Shown in pieces: positions 1 to 6,636 of a DNA stretch of 15,474 nucleotides (the first letter of the stretch is position 1; each line of letters opens with the position of its first letter). Under the pieces are notes generated by a model. The model had not been told where the DNA came from, ran no database searches, and was given only the letters and a program-made list of their open reading frames with translations. Both the position numbers and the translations under genes were made by a program. Source of the DNA: Chloroflexota bacterium. Lineage in GTDB: Bacteria > Chloroflexota > Dehalococcoidia > UBA2979. The stretch spans positions 1-15,474 of the forward strand of contig CANFFZ010000047.1 in NCBI GenBank assembly GCA_947446155.1. The letters are read 5' to 3'.

Positions 1-660
1 CTCGCTGCCTCGTTCGCCTTCGTCTTCTGCAACCGCGAGCCCGGCGAGGATCCCGCGACCGACGCCTTCTTCCAGGTCGTGCGCGCCGAGGGCATCCCGC
101 TCGTCACGCTTTCCTCGGTGCACTTCCGCAAGGGACGAGGCGGTACCCGCTCTCGCCCCGGCGCGCCGCTTCCCGAGTGGCGCGAGGCGTACGACGTTGA
201 GGTCGCTCGCCTCGTCGATCCCCACGGCGCTGAGGTCGGAGTGCTGGCCGGCTACATGCTGATCTTCACCGCCCCGTTCGTCCGCACTCACCGCCTGCTC
301 AACCTCCACCCCGCCCTTCCCGGCGGCCCGACTGGCACCTGGCGCGAGGTGATCCGCGACCTGATCCGCTCTGGCGCCTCCGAGAGCGGCGTCATGGCCC
401 ACCTCGCCATCCCGGAGGTGGACATGGGCCCCGTCGCCTCCTTCTGCCGCTACGACATCGATGTCGCCGAACCCACCCCGGACGCCTCAGACGCCGAGAT
501 CGAGGCGTCGGCCCACTTCACCGCGATCCGCGCCGCAGGATTACGTCGTGAGACCGCCTTCCTCGTCGCCGCCCTCCAGGCGGAGGCAGAGGGCCGTTCG
601 GGCCTCGGCGCCCCCCTCGACCTCACCGACGAGGTCGAGGCCCGGCTAGACGCCTTCTGA
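1..660 (+). CDS. PurN-like formyltransferase, 5' end missing
   Basis: The reading frame is open from the first base of the window and ends at TGA; the true start lies upstream. The visible 219 residues match the formyltransferase fold of phosphoribosylglycinamide formyltransferase (PurN), which moves a formyl group from 10-formyl-THF to GAR in purine synthesis in the cytoplasm. Seen here are the core motif VLAGYMLIFT (residues 81-90 of the visible part), LLNLHPAL (99-106) carrying the catalytic Asn101 and His103, and EVDMGP (139-144) carrying the catalytic Asp141. It departs from textbook PurN in two ways: the loop after the His reads PGGPTGTW rather than a Pro-Lys/Phe-Pro-Gly-type sequence, and the C-terminus is long and helical, so another formyltransferase substrate cannot be excluded. 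I am confident of the family and only moderately confident of the purine role. No purine genes are visible next to it. Confidence 0.65.
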   Translation, partial: LAASFAFVFCNREPGEDPATDAFFQVVRAEGIPLVTLSSVHFRKGRGGTRSRPGAPLPEWREAYDVEVARLVDPHGAEVGVLAGYMLIFTAPFVRTHRLLNLHPALPGGPTGTWREVIRDLIRSGASESGVMAHLAIPEVDMGPVASFCRYDIDVAEPTPDASDAEIEASAHFTAIRAAGLRRETAFLVAALQAEAEGRSGLGAPLDLTDEVEARLDAF

Positions 661-765
661 GCGCGTTCGTGGGTCGTCTCAACCGGTGCCTGTAGCGGCC
701 CCGCCGCCCGTCGCGGTACGCTCCCTGCTCGGTCCGGCATCCGCTGCCGCCATCGAGGAGCATCC

Positions 766-1056
766 GTGAGCCTGATCCCTGCCAATCGGAGCCTGGTGCC
801 GCAGCGCCGCTCCCTCCCCGTACCTCGGGAGGTTGGCGTGGCCGTGGCTCGCCGCCTGCTGCCGTTTGTCGCCGCTTCCGCTGCCACCGTGGTCGCCTCG
901 ATGGCTGCCGAGCGGGCGCTGGCCGGTCTCGCGATGCGCGCTGTCGGCGGCGCGGGCGAACGCCTGATCACCCCGCGCGAGCGCGCCACTGCCGTCCGGC
1001 GCACGGTCGTCGTCACGGAGACGACCATCGTCGAGCGGATGCGCCAGCGCCGCTAG
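766..1056 (+). CDS. small hypothetical protein, possible single membrane helix
   Basis: This is a 96-residue protein that I do not recognise. The start is GTG at 766, chosen because GAGGAG lies at 755-760 with a 5-nt spacer. The N-terminal 23 residues are polar and basic. Residues about 24-50 are rich in Ala, Val and Leu and could form one weak membrane helix or an amphipathic helix. The C-terminal part (about 62-96) is strongly charged, with many Arg residues and a Thr/Val-rich stretch. The gene follows the formyltransferase by 105 nt and ends only 10 nt before the pseudouridine synthase, so it is probably cotranscribed with it. Its codon use resembles its neighbours. No catalytic motif is visible and no function is proposed. 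Confidence 0.6.
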   Translation: MSLIPANRSLVPQRRSLPVPREVGVAVARRLLPFVAASAATVVASMAAERALAGLAMRAVGGAGERLITPRERATAVRRTVVVTETTIVERMRQRR

Positions 1057-1066
1057 CCGGTCGCCC

Positions 1067-1840
1067 ATGCCCTCGAACACCCCTGAACCCGAGGCCGGCC
1101 CGCAGCGCCTCCAGAAAGTGCTGGCCAGCACCGGCATCGGTGGCCGCCGTCCCGCCGAGGCGCTGATCGCCGCCGGTCGGGTCACCGTCGACGGCGTCGT
1201 CGCCACCCTCGGCACGAAGGTCTACCCCACCCGCTCGCTGATCGCCGTTGATGGTCGCCCGATCCGCTTCGACACTCGCGGTGGCGAGGCCGCGCGGGCC
1301 GTCACGCTCGTCTTGCACAAGCCGTTCGGCGTCGTCGTCACCGCCTCGGACGAGCGCGGCCGGGCCACGGTGTTCGACATCGTGGCGCAGTCGATGCCCG
1401 TCCCGCCGGGCCTGCGCTATGTCGGACGCCTCGACCGCGACACTACGGGACTGCTGCTCCTGACCACGGACGGCGACCTCGCGAACCGGCTCACCCACCC
1501 TCGCTACAAGGTCGAGAAGGTCTACGAAGCCGTCGTCGAGGGCGAACTCTCGGATGCCTCACTGACGCGCCTGCGGCGCGGCGTGGACCTCGAGGACGGC
1601 CCGACGGCCCCGGCGGACGTCGTCCGCCTGTCGAGCGGCCTGATCCGTATCGCGATCCACGAAGGTCGGAGCCGTCAGGTGCGCCGGATGTTCGAGGCGG
1701 TCGGCCACCATGTCCGGCGGCTTCGCCGCATCGCTGTCGGCCCCATTCGCCTCGGCGACCTCGACGAGGGTGCGGTGCGCCCGGTCACGGACGCCGAGGA
1801 GCGCGCGCTGCGCCACCGGGCGGGCCTAGATCAGCCGTAA
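1067..1840 (+). CDS. rluB: RluB/RsuA-family rRNA pseudouridine synthase
   Basis: This 257-residue enzyme isomerises a uridine in ribosomal RNA to pseudouridine. An S4 RNA-binding domain occupies about residues 13-60 (RLQKVLASTGIGGRR, then LIAAGRVTVDG). The catalytic domain follows, with LHKPFGVV (83-90), the catalytic motif GRLDRDTTGLLLLT (120-133, nucleophile Asp123), KVEKVYEAVVEG (148-159) and EGRSRQVRRM (199-208). The length is normal for the RluB/RsuA/RluE/RluF group. The usual Ser of the S4 SRR motif is replaced, giving GGRR. RluB (23S helix 89) is favoured because rluB often precedes cmk in many bacteria, but the exact target uridine cannot be read from sequence. The ATG has no clear Shine-Dalgarno and sits 10 nt after the preceding stop, suggesting translational coupling. 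Confidence 0.88.
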   Translation: MPSNTPEPEAGPQRLQKVLASTGIGGRRPAEALIAAGRVTVDGVVATLGTKVYPTRSLIAVDGRPIRFDTRGGEAARAVTLVLHKPFGVVVTASDERGRATVFDIVAQSMPVPPGLRYVGRLDRDTTGLLLLTTDGDLANRLTHPRYKVEKVYEAVVEGELSDASLTRLRRGVDLEDGPTAPADVVRLSSGLIRIAIHEGRSRQVRRMFEAVGHHVRRLRRIAVGPIRLGDLDEGAVRPVTDAEERALRHRAGLDQP

Positions 1841-1849
1841 AGCGCCTTG

Positions 1850-1882
1850 CGGCTGGCCGGACGGCTGGCCGGTACCTATGAT
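1850..1882 (+). promoter_or_regulatory. candidate cmk promoter with 12-bp tandem direct repeat
   Basis: A 12-bp unit CGGCTGGCCGG(A/T) occurs twice in direct tandem (1850-1861 and 1862-1873; 11 of 12 bases identical). Four bases further on lies TATGAT (1877-1882), a good match to a -10 box. The -35 position at about 1854-1859 (TGGCCG) is poor and falls inside the repeat, so an activator could be needed. Initiation would be near 1889, leaving a leader of about 24 nt before the cmk ATG. Nothing beyond the sequence supports this promoter. Confidence 0.35.
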
Positions 1883-1912
1883 CCCAGCACCGAACGTACG
1901 AGGGAGCGCCTG

Positions 1913-2623
1913 ATGCCGGGCATCACCGGGGCGGAATCGCTCGCCCGCTGCATCGCCATCGATGGCCCAACGGCCTCCGGCAAGACTGCCGTGGGGCAGG
2001 CACTGGCCGAGGCGTTGCGCGTCGGCTTCTTCGACACCGGCCTGATGTACCGCGCCTGCACCCTGGCCGTGATGCGGGCGGGGACGGCCATCGACGACGA
2101 ACGCGCCGTCACGGACCTGATCTGTTCGCTCCCGCTCGACATGCGCTGGCCTGACCCCACGGAGCCGCACGTGTACCTCGGCGACGAGGATGTCACCCCC
2201 CTCCTCCGCACCCAGGAGATTGAAGCGAAGGTCTCGCTCGTCTCCCGCATCGAGGACGTACGCGCGGAACTCGTGCGTCGTCAGCGAGAGATCGCCAGCC
2301 GCGAACCCGTGGTCATGGCGGGCCGCGACATCGGTACACGCGTGCTCAAGGAAGCCCGGACGAAGATCTTCCTGGACGCATCGAGCGCTGTGCGCGCCCA
2401 ACGCCGCCAGGCCGAGGAACGCGAGGCTGGTCGTGCGTCCACGTTCGACGAGGTGCTGGTCGCGACGCGTCGACGTGACGAGTTGGACAACACCGGCCAT
2501 CGGGCGATCCACCCTGAACAGCGGGCCGACGGAGCGTTGCTCGTAGAGACCGATGCGCTCGGTATCGACGAAGTCGTGGCCCGTTGCATCGAGGCGTATC
2601 GCCGCCAGAATCCCGGCGCGTAG
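1913..2623 (+). CDS. cmk: cytidylate kinase
   Basis: Cytidylate kinase phosphorylates CMP and dCMP with ATP in pyrimidine nucleotide recycling. The P-loop IDGPTASGKTAVGQAL is at residues 16-31 (GPTASGKT 18-25). It is followed by FFDTGLMYRACTLAVM, the family's DTGxMYRA substrate site, by MAGRDIGTRVL, and by RRRDELDNTGH near the end, corresponding to the family's RDxxD region. With ATG at 1913 the protein has 236 residues, close to the usual 220-230. This start is preferred over an in-frame TTG at 1847 because GAGGGAG (1900-1906) is 6 nt upstream and the extra 22 residues would come from the promoter-like direct repeat. The gene ends 3 nt before plsC; adjacency of cmk with a PlsC gene is common in bacteria. 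Confidence 0.95.
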   Translation: MPGITGAESLARCIAIDGPTASGKTAVGQALAEALRVGFFDTGLMYRACTLAVMRAGTAIDDERAVTDLICSLPLDMRWPDPTEPHVYLGDEDVTPLLRTQEIEAKVSLVSRIEDVRAELVRRQREIASREPVVMAGRDIGTRVLKEARTKIFLDASSAVRAQRRQAEEREAGRASTFDEVLVATRRRDELDNTGHRAIHPEQRADGALLVETDALGIDEVVARCIEAYRRQNPGA

Positions 2624-2626
2624 GCC

Positions 2627-3412
2627 ATGGCGCAGTTAAAGCGCCGCCTGCTCCCGTTCGCCTACTGGGCGAGCACCTGGCTGATGCGGCAGCTCCTTCG
2701 CACGTTCGCGCGCTGGGAGGTTGTCGGCGGCGACCGGGTGCCCCGGGGCGGCTCGATCATCTTCGTCTCCAACCACGTCCACATCATCGACCCGCCGCTC
2801 GTCGCCGCCTCGGCGCGCCGCCGCGTGCATCCGATGGCGAAACGCGAACTCTTCGAGGTGCCCCTGATCGGCTGGTGGTTCTGGCTCTGGGGCGCCTTCC
2901 CCGTCCGTCGCTTCTCCGGCGACATGGGCGCCCTGCGCGTCGCTCGGAACTACCTGCGCAACAACGAGGTCGTCTTGATGTTCCCGGAGGGCACCCGCTC
3001 GCGCGGTGCGGGCATGCGCCCGGCGCTCCCCGGCGCCGCGATGGTCGCCGTCCTCGCGAAGTCGCCGATCGTGCCCGTCGCGATCACCGGCTCGCGAATC
3101 AAACTTCCCGCCGTCTTCTGGCAGTGGGCACTCCGCCGCCGCCCGCACATCCGAGTCGAGTTCGGTGAGCCGTTCGTCATGGAGGGCCATCGCGCCGACA
3201 GCAAGGGCGCCGAAGCCGCGACCGACGCGATCATGCGCCGCATCGCCGCCATGCTCCCAGAGGACTACCGAGGCGCCTACGGTGCCGGCTCCGAGGGCAC
3301 GATCGTCGTCGCCCGGGTCCGCGCCCGGAACGCCAACGAGGCCGCGGTCGATGCCGCCTCGGAAGCCACCCAGGCCGCCGAAGCCGCGGAGGGCGCTCCC
3401 GCAGAGGAGTAG
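2627..3412 (+). CDS. plsC: PlsC-family 1-acylglycerol-3-phosphate acyltransferase
   Basis: This 261-residue membrane-associated acyltransferase probably converts lysophosphatidic acid to phosphatidic acid in phospholipid synthesis. The diagnostic NHxxxxD motif is NHVHIIDP (His50, Asp55). AKRELFEVPLIGWWFWLWGAF (71-91) matches the family's lysine-plus-hydrophobic segment, and FPEGTRSRG (119-127) is the phosphate-binding block, followed by VPVAITGS further on. The first 25 residues are basic and aromatic and could attach to the membrane. The C-terminal tail from about residue 225 is Ala/Glu-rich, low in complexity and probably disordered. The ATG is 3 nt after the cmk stop with only a weak Shine-Dalgarno, so translation is likely coupled to cmk. 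The exact acyl donor (acyl-ACP or acyl-CoA) is unknown. Confidence 0.9.
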   Translation: MAQLKRRLLPFAYWASTWLMRQLLRTFARWEVVGGDRVPRGGSIIFVSNHVHIIDPPLVAASARRRVHPMAKRELFEVPLIGWWFWLWGAFPVRRFSGDMGALRVARNYLRNNEVVLMFPEGTRSRGAGMRPALPGAAMVAVLAKSPIVPVAITGSRIKLPAVFWQWALRRRPHIRVEFGEPFVMEGHRADSKGAEAATDAIMRRIAAMLPEDYRGAYGAGSEGTIVVARVRARNANEAAVDAASEATQAAEAAEGAPAEE

Positions 3413-3432
3413 CCTGTCCTTGCCACATTCCC

Positions 3433-3461
3433 GAGACGGGTCGGCACTGGTGCTGTACACT
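3433..3461 (+). promoter_or_regulatory. candidate glmS promoter
   Basis: GAGACG (3433-3438, 3 of 6 to TTGACA) and TACACT (3456-3461, 4 of 6 to TATAAT) are separated by 17 nt, in the 86-nt gap between plsC and glmS. Initiation near 3468 would give a leader of only about 30 nt. That leader would consist almost wholly of the hairpin at 3474-3497. Confidence 0.4.
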
Positions 3462-3473
3462 TTCTCACGGGCA

Positions 3474-3497
3474 GGGTGGCACTCAGGAGTGACACCC
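3474..3497 (+). promoter_or_regulatory. hairpin sequestering the glmS ribosome binding site
   Basis: GGGTG (3474-3478) pairs with CACCC (3493-3497) and CACT (3480-3483) pairs with AGTG (3488-3491). A G/A mismatch (3479/3492) lies between the stems and the loop is CAGG (3484-3487). The only Shine-Dalgarno, AGGAG (3485-3489), lies in the loop and upper 3' arm. The stem ends one base before the glmS ATG at 3499. Folding would hide the ribosome site. It could be an on/off translation control element or a protein-binding inverted repeat; the ligand or trigger is unknown. Confidence 0.5.
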
Positions 3498-3498
3498 C

Positions 3499-5337
3499 AT
3501 GTGTGGAATCATCGGCTACACGGGCAGTCGCCCGGCAGGCCCCATCATCCTCGATGGACTGCGTCGCCTCGAATACCGCGGCTATGACTCCGCCGGTATC
3601 GCCCTCTTCGGCACCCACCAGGACTTCTACGTCGCCCACGCCACGGGCAAACTCGATGCGCTCGTCCAGCGCGTCGAGGGCACCCTGCCGCCCGCCGTCG
3701 CCGGCCTGGGCCACACCCGCTGGGCCACCCACGGCGAACCCGCGGACCGCAACGCCCACCCCCAACTCGACCCGGACGGCCGCATCGCCGTCGTCCACAA
3801 TGGCATCATCGAGAACTTCGAGGACCTCCGCCGCAGGTACGCGCGCGGTGTGTTCCGCTCCGAGACCGACACCGAGGTGCTGGCGCACATGCTCGCGGGC
3901 CGCATCGAGGCCGGCGAGGACCTTCTCGATGCTGTGCGCGCCGTGGTGGCGGAAGCGGCCGGGGCATACTCGCTGATCGCGGTCGACTCGCATGACCCGG
4001 GACGCCTCGTCGCCGCACGCATCGGCAACGCCGGTGGGATCGTCGTCGGCGTGGGCGAGCACGAAAACCTCGCTGCCTCCGACCTGAACGCGCTCCTCCC
4101 CCACACCCGCGAAGTCGTCTTCGTCGAGCCTGGCGAGTTCGCCGACATCCGGGCCGAGTCCGTCCGTTACGTGGACGCCGCCGGGCGCGACCTCATGAAG
4201 ACACCGGAGACGCTGCCGTACGACCCGGTCGCCGCCGTGAAGGGCCCGTACAAGCACTTCATGCAGAAGGAGATCTTCGAGCAGCCGGACGCGGTGCTCG
4301 ACGTCATGCGCGGGCGCTACTTCCCGGACGGCTATGTGGACATGTCGGACGGCGTCCCGTTCGATGCCGCATGGGCAAAGCAGATCAACCGCGTGGTCCT
4401 CGTCGGCATGGGCACCTCGATGCACTCCGCGATGGTCGGACGGCACTACATCGAGCGCTTCGCGCGCATCCCCGCCGAGGTCGATAACGCAGCCGAGTTC
4501 CGCTACCGCCGCCCCATCCTGGACCCGCACACCCTCGTCATCTCTATCGCGCAGTCCGGTGAGACCGTCGATACCCTCGCCGCGATGGACGAGGCGAAGC
4601 GCGCTGGCTGCCCGCAGATCACCATCTGCAACACCCCGGGGGCCCAGACCACCCGAGTCGCGGACGGCACGCTGCTCATGCGCGTCGGCCCGGAGATCGC
4701 TGTCGCCTCCACCAAGACGATGCTCGCGAGCATGCTGCTGCTGCATGGCCTCTCGCTCTACCTCGGCCGCCTGCGCGGCACGCTCGACCCCGAGGTCGAG
4801 GCGGAGCAGGTGCGCTCAGCCCTCCGGTTGCCCCGCGCCATCGGCGAGGCCCTCGAGACCGCAGGACACATCGAGGCGATCGCAACGAGGTACGCGCAGG
4901 TGGAGAACTTCCTCTTCCTCGGGCGCGGCCTCGGCTACCCGATCGCTCTCGAAGGCGCGCTGAAGTTGAAGGAAGTCTCCTACATCCACGCCGAGGGTTA
5001 CGCGGCTGGCGAGATGAAGCACGGCCCGATCGCGCTGATCGATGAGCGCATGCCCACCCTCGCGATCGCCCCACGTGACGAGGTCTTCGACAAGATGCGC
5101 TCGAACATCGAGCAGGTGCGCGCCCGCCGTGGTGAGGTGATCGCGATGGTGTCGCACGGCGACCACTCGCTGGACACCATTGCCTCCGAGGTCATCGAAC
5201 TGCCCGAGGTCGACTCGTGCCTTGCCCCACTCGTCAGCGTCGTACCGCTGCAGTTGCTCTCGTACTACATCGCGACCGAGCGCGGTGCCGATGTGGACCA
5301 GCCGAGAAACCTCGCCAAGACCGTCGTCGTGGAGTAG
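3499..5337 (+). CDS. glmS: glutamine--fructose-6-phosphate aminotransferase (isomerizing)
   Basis: GlmS makes glucosamine-6-phosphate from fructose-6-phosphate and glutamine, the first step toward UDP-GlcNAc for peptidoglycan and surface glycans. The 612 residues match the family's usual 600-610. The N-terminal glutaminase domain begins MCGIIGYTGSR, with Cys2 exposed as nucleophile after Met removal. It continues with GHTRWATHGEPADRNAHP and HNGIIENFEDLRRR. Two SIS sugar-isomerase domains follow: VLVGMGTSMHSAM and AQSGETVDTLAAM in the first, LGRGLGYPIALEGALKLKEV and EGYAAGEMKHGPIALID in the second. The protein ends DQPRNLAKTVVVE, the family's C-terminal loop with the catalytic Lys (Lys607). 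The gene stands alone between a candidate promoter and a terminator. Its leader hairpin suggests translation-level control. Confidence 0.98.
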   Translation: MCGIIGYTGSRPAGPIILDGLRRLEYRGYDSAGIALFGTHQDFYVAHATGKLDALVQRVEGTLPPAVAGLGHTRWATHGEPADRNAHPQLDPDGRIAVVHNGIIENFEDLRRRYARGVFRSETDTEVLAHMLAGRIEAGEDLLDAVRAVVAEAAGAYSLIAVDSHDPGRLVAARIGNAGGIVVGVGEHENLAASDLNALLPHTREVVFVEPGEFADIRAESVRYVDAAGRDLMKTPETLPYDPVAAVKGPYKHFMQKEIFEQPDAVLDVMRGRYFPDGYVDMSDGVPFDAAWAKQINRVVLVGMGTSMHSAMVGRHYIERFARIPAEVDNAAEFRYRRPILDPHTLVISIAQSGETVDTLAAMDEAKRAGCPQITICNTPGAQTTRVADGTLLMRVGPEIAVASTKTMLASMLLLHGLSLYLGRLRGTLDPEVEAEQVRSALRLPRAIGEALETAGHIEAIATRYAQVENFLFLGRGLGYPIALEGALKLKEVSYIHAEGYAAGEMKHGPIALIDERMPTLAIAPRDEVFDKMRSNIEQVRARRGEVIAMVSHGDHSLDTIASEVIELPEVDSCLAPLVSVVPLQLLSYYIATERGADVDQPRNLAKTVVVE

Positions 5338-5370
5338 CCACGCGCACCAGAGCCCGTGCGGCTTCGGGGG

Positions 5371-5407
5371 GGACGGCGTCGGGCAACCGGCGCCGTCCTA
5401 TTTCTGT
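5371..5407 (+). terminator. intrinsic terminator after glmS
   Basis: A 12-bp stem with one G/U pair (GGACGGCGTCGG 5371-5382 and CCGGCGCCGTCC 5387-5398) is closed by a GCAA tetraloop (5383-5386). It is followed by the moderately T-rich TATTTCTGT. It starts 33 nt after the glmS stop. The rest of the gap up to 5501 shows no gene and no clear promoter for the next gene. Confidence 0.75.
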
Positions 5408-5501
5408 ACTCGAGTTCTTTGAATGAGGGGCGGAACGCCGAACGGGGCCGCGTCGTTGTCCTTCTGAGGGCCGTATTGGCCTCGAGACAGCGAGGTGCCT
5501 G

Positions 5502-6218
5502 ATGAAATGTGCAGAATGTGGCCGGCCGTTGCACCCATTGCGCGCAGAGTGCGATTTCTGTGGTGCGGCATCTCCGCTCGGCCGTCCCAACGGCCTCGAA
5601 CAGGCAGTCGAGCGCAGTCGTGCCGCCGCTGTCGGTGTGCTCACCCAGGCGCGAGGCCTGCGACTTGCCCTGCCTCGCCCACCACGGCCATCTGCACGGC
5701 CTCATGTACCCAATCTCCCTCGCGTGCCGCATCTCGACCGGCCCTCTGGAAGGGTGCTCGGCGTCATCGGGAGCGCGGCCCTCATCGCCCTTGTCGCGCT
5801 ATTCCTCGTGACGATGCCCAGTGGCGCCTCCGAGGCCGAACTAGCCGCGGCGCAGTCCTCGGCTGCCGCAAGCAGCGCGAAGCAGGCGGAACTCCAGACC
5901 GCCCTCGATGCCACGCAGCAGCGCCTGAAGGACCTCGAGGCCGCCCAGGGACGCACCCAGGCTGAGACGCAGGCCCGCATCGCCACGGCCGAGACCGAAG
6001 CGAAGGGCCTGCGTGAGCAGGTCACGAAAGCCGCAGCGGAGACGAAGGCCGCGAAGGAAGCCACCACCCGCGCCGAACAACGCATCCAGTCCCTCAACGA
6101 GTGCCTGACCGGCACCACCATCTCGATGCAGTTCGGCCGCGCGAACTCCTGGGGCCCGGCGGACCGCGCCCTGGCCACCGTCTCCGCCGCCTGCTCGGAC
6201 GCGAGGGCTCCGCGCTAA
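5502..6218 (+). CDS. zinc-ribbon, single-membrane-helix, coiled-coil protein of unknown function
   Basis: I do not recognise this 238-residue protein as a named family. Its order of parts is clear. An N-terminal zinc ribbon has Cys3, Cys6, Cys17 and Cys20 (two CxxC knuckles, MKCAECG and CDFCG). A Pro/Arg-rich linker spans about 55-83 and one membrane helix about 84-104. A long Ala/Glu/Lys/Gln-rich coiled coil covers about 110-200. A short tail holds Cys201 and Cys231, which could form a disulfide if outside the cell. By the positive-inside rule the basic linker and zinc ribbon should be cytoplasmic and the coiled coil extracytoplasmic. ATG 5502 is supported by GAGGTG at 5492-5497, 4 nt upstream. 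It lies alone after the glmS terminator. A sensor or envelope-anchored role is possible but unproven. Confidence 0.7.
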   Translation: MKCAECGRPLHPLRAECDFCGAASPLGRPNGLEQAVERSRAAAVGVLTQARGLRLALPRPPRPSARPHVPNLPRVPHLDRPSGRVLGVIGSAALIALVALFLVTMPSGASEAELAAAQSSAAASSAKQAELQTALDATQQRLKDLEAAQGRTQAETQARIATAETEAKGLREQVTKAAAETKAAKEATTRAEQRIQSLNECLTGTTISMQFGRANSWGPADRALATVSAACSDARAPR

Positions 6219-6228
6219 CCTCGATGGA

Positions 6229-6266
6229 TTGACAGAATCGTCATGTGTCAGTATGTTCTGACATAT
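6229..6266 (+). promoter_or_regulatory. promoter and putative self-operator of the ArsR-type gene
   Basis: A perfect -35 TTGACA (6229-6234) is followed after exactly 17 nt by TATGTT (6252-6257, 4 of 6 to TATAAT). The -10 is the spacer of a perfect 6-bp inverted repeat, TGTCAG (6246-6251) and CTGACA (6258-6263), which extends outward to A/T pairs across one mismatch. The -35 itself contains a third TGACA half-site. Initiation about 7 nt after the -10 falls on or next to the ATG at 6265, implying a leaderless mRNA. A regulator bound to the repeat would block polymerase. Confidence 0.65.
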
Positions 6267-6627
6267 GGTCGACGTGAGCTACGCACCGGCAGATCCCGCC
6301 CTCGCCTCCCTGGACGGAGACGGACTGCTGCGCGTGCTCACGGCCTTGGCACACCCGCACCGGCTCCGTATCGTCGAGGCGATCGCGGGAGGCCGGAACT
6401 ATGTGAGCCAGTTGGCACGCGACCTCCAGATCGGGCGGCCGCTGCTCCACATGCACCTCCAGCGGCTGGAAGCCGCCGGGCTCGTGCGGAGCAGCATGGA
6501 GATCTCGGAAGACGGCAAAGCGATGCGGTACGTGGCCACCACGCCCTTCGCCCTGCACCTCACCCCCGAGGTCGTAGCAACAGCAGTGCGCGCCGGACTC
6601 ACCACTGGCACGAACACGGACAGTTAG
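6265..6627 (+). CDS. ArsR-type winged-helix transcriptional regulator
   Basis: This is a 120-residue DNA-binding regulator. LLRVLTALAHPHRLRIVEAI (21-40) is the typical opening of ArsR-family winged helices. YVSQLARDLQIGRPLLHMHL (46-65) supplies the helix-turn-helix with its recognition helix, and EDGKAMRYVATTPFAL (82-97) forms the beta wing. The protein has no cysteine at all, so it is not a thiol-ligand arsenic or cadmium sensor of the classical kind; the signal is unknown. There is no Shine-Dalgarno before the ATG; instead, a promoter whose start point coincides with the ATG suggests a leaderless transcript. The inverted repeat over that promoter makes autorepression likely. The next gene begins 9 nt after the stop and is probably coregulated. 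Confidence 0.85.
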   Translation: MVDVSYAPADPALASLDGDGLLRVLTALAHPHRLRIVEAIAGGRNYVSQLARDLQIGRPLLHMHLQRLEAAGLVRSSMEISEDGKAMRYVATTPFALHLTPEVVATAVRAGLTTGTNTDS

Positions 6628-6636
6628 GGGTACACC

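Noticed and set aside
1847..1912. TTG start at 1847 for cmk
   Set aside because: The added 22 residues come from the 12-bp direct repeat and promoter-like DNA; ATG 1913 has a good ribosome site and gives the normal family length.
3413..3498. A glmS ribozyme in front of glmS
   Set aside because: The whole gap is 86 nt, too short for the roughly 150-nt ribozyme, and the ribozyme core is not seen; only the small hairpin is present.
3277..4746. A 489-codon minus-strand frame opposite glmS
   Set aside because: glmS on the plus strand is beyond doubt, and the antisense translation shows no domain and only repeated acidic/His/Arg composition.
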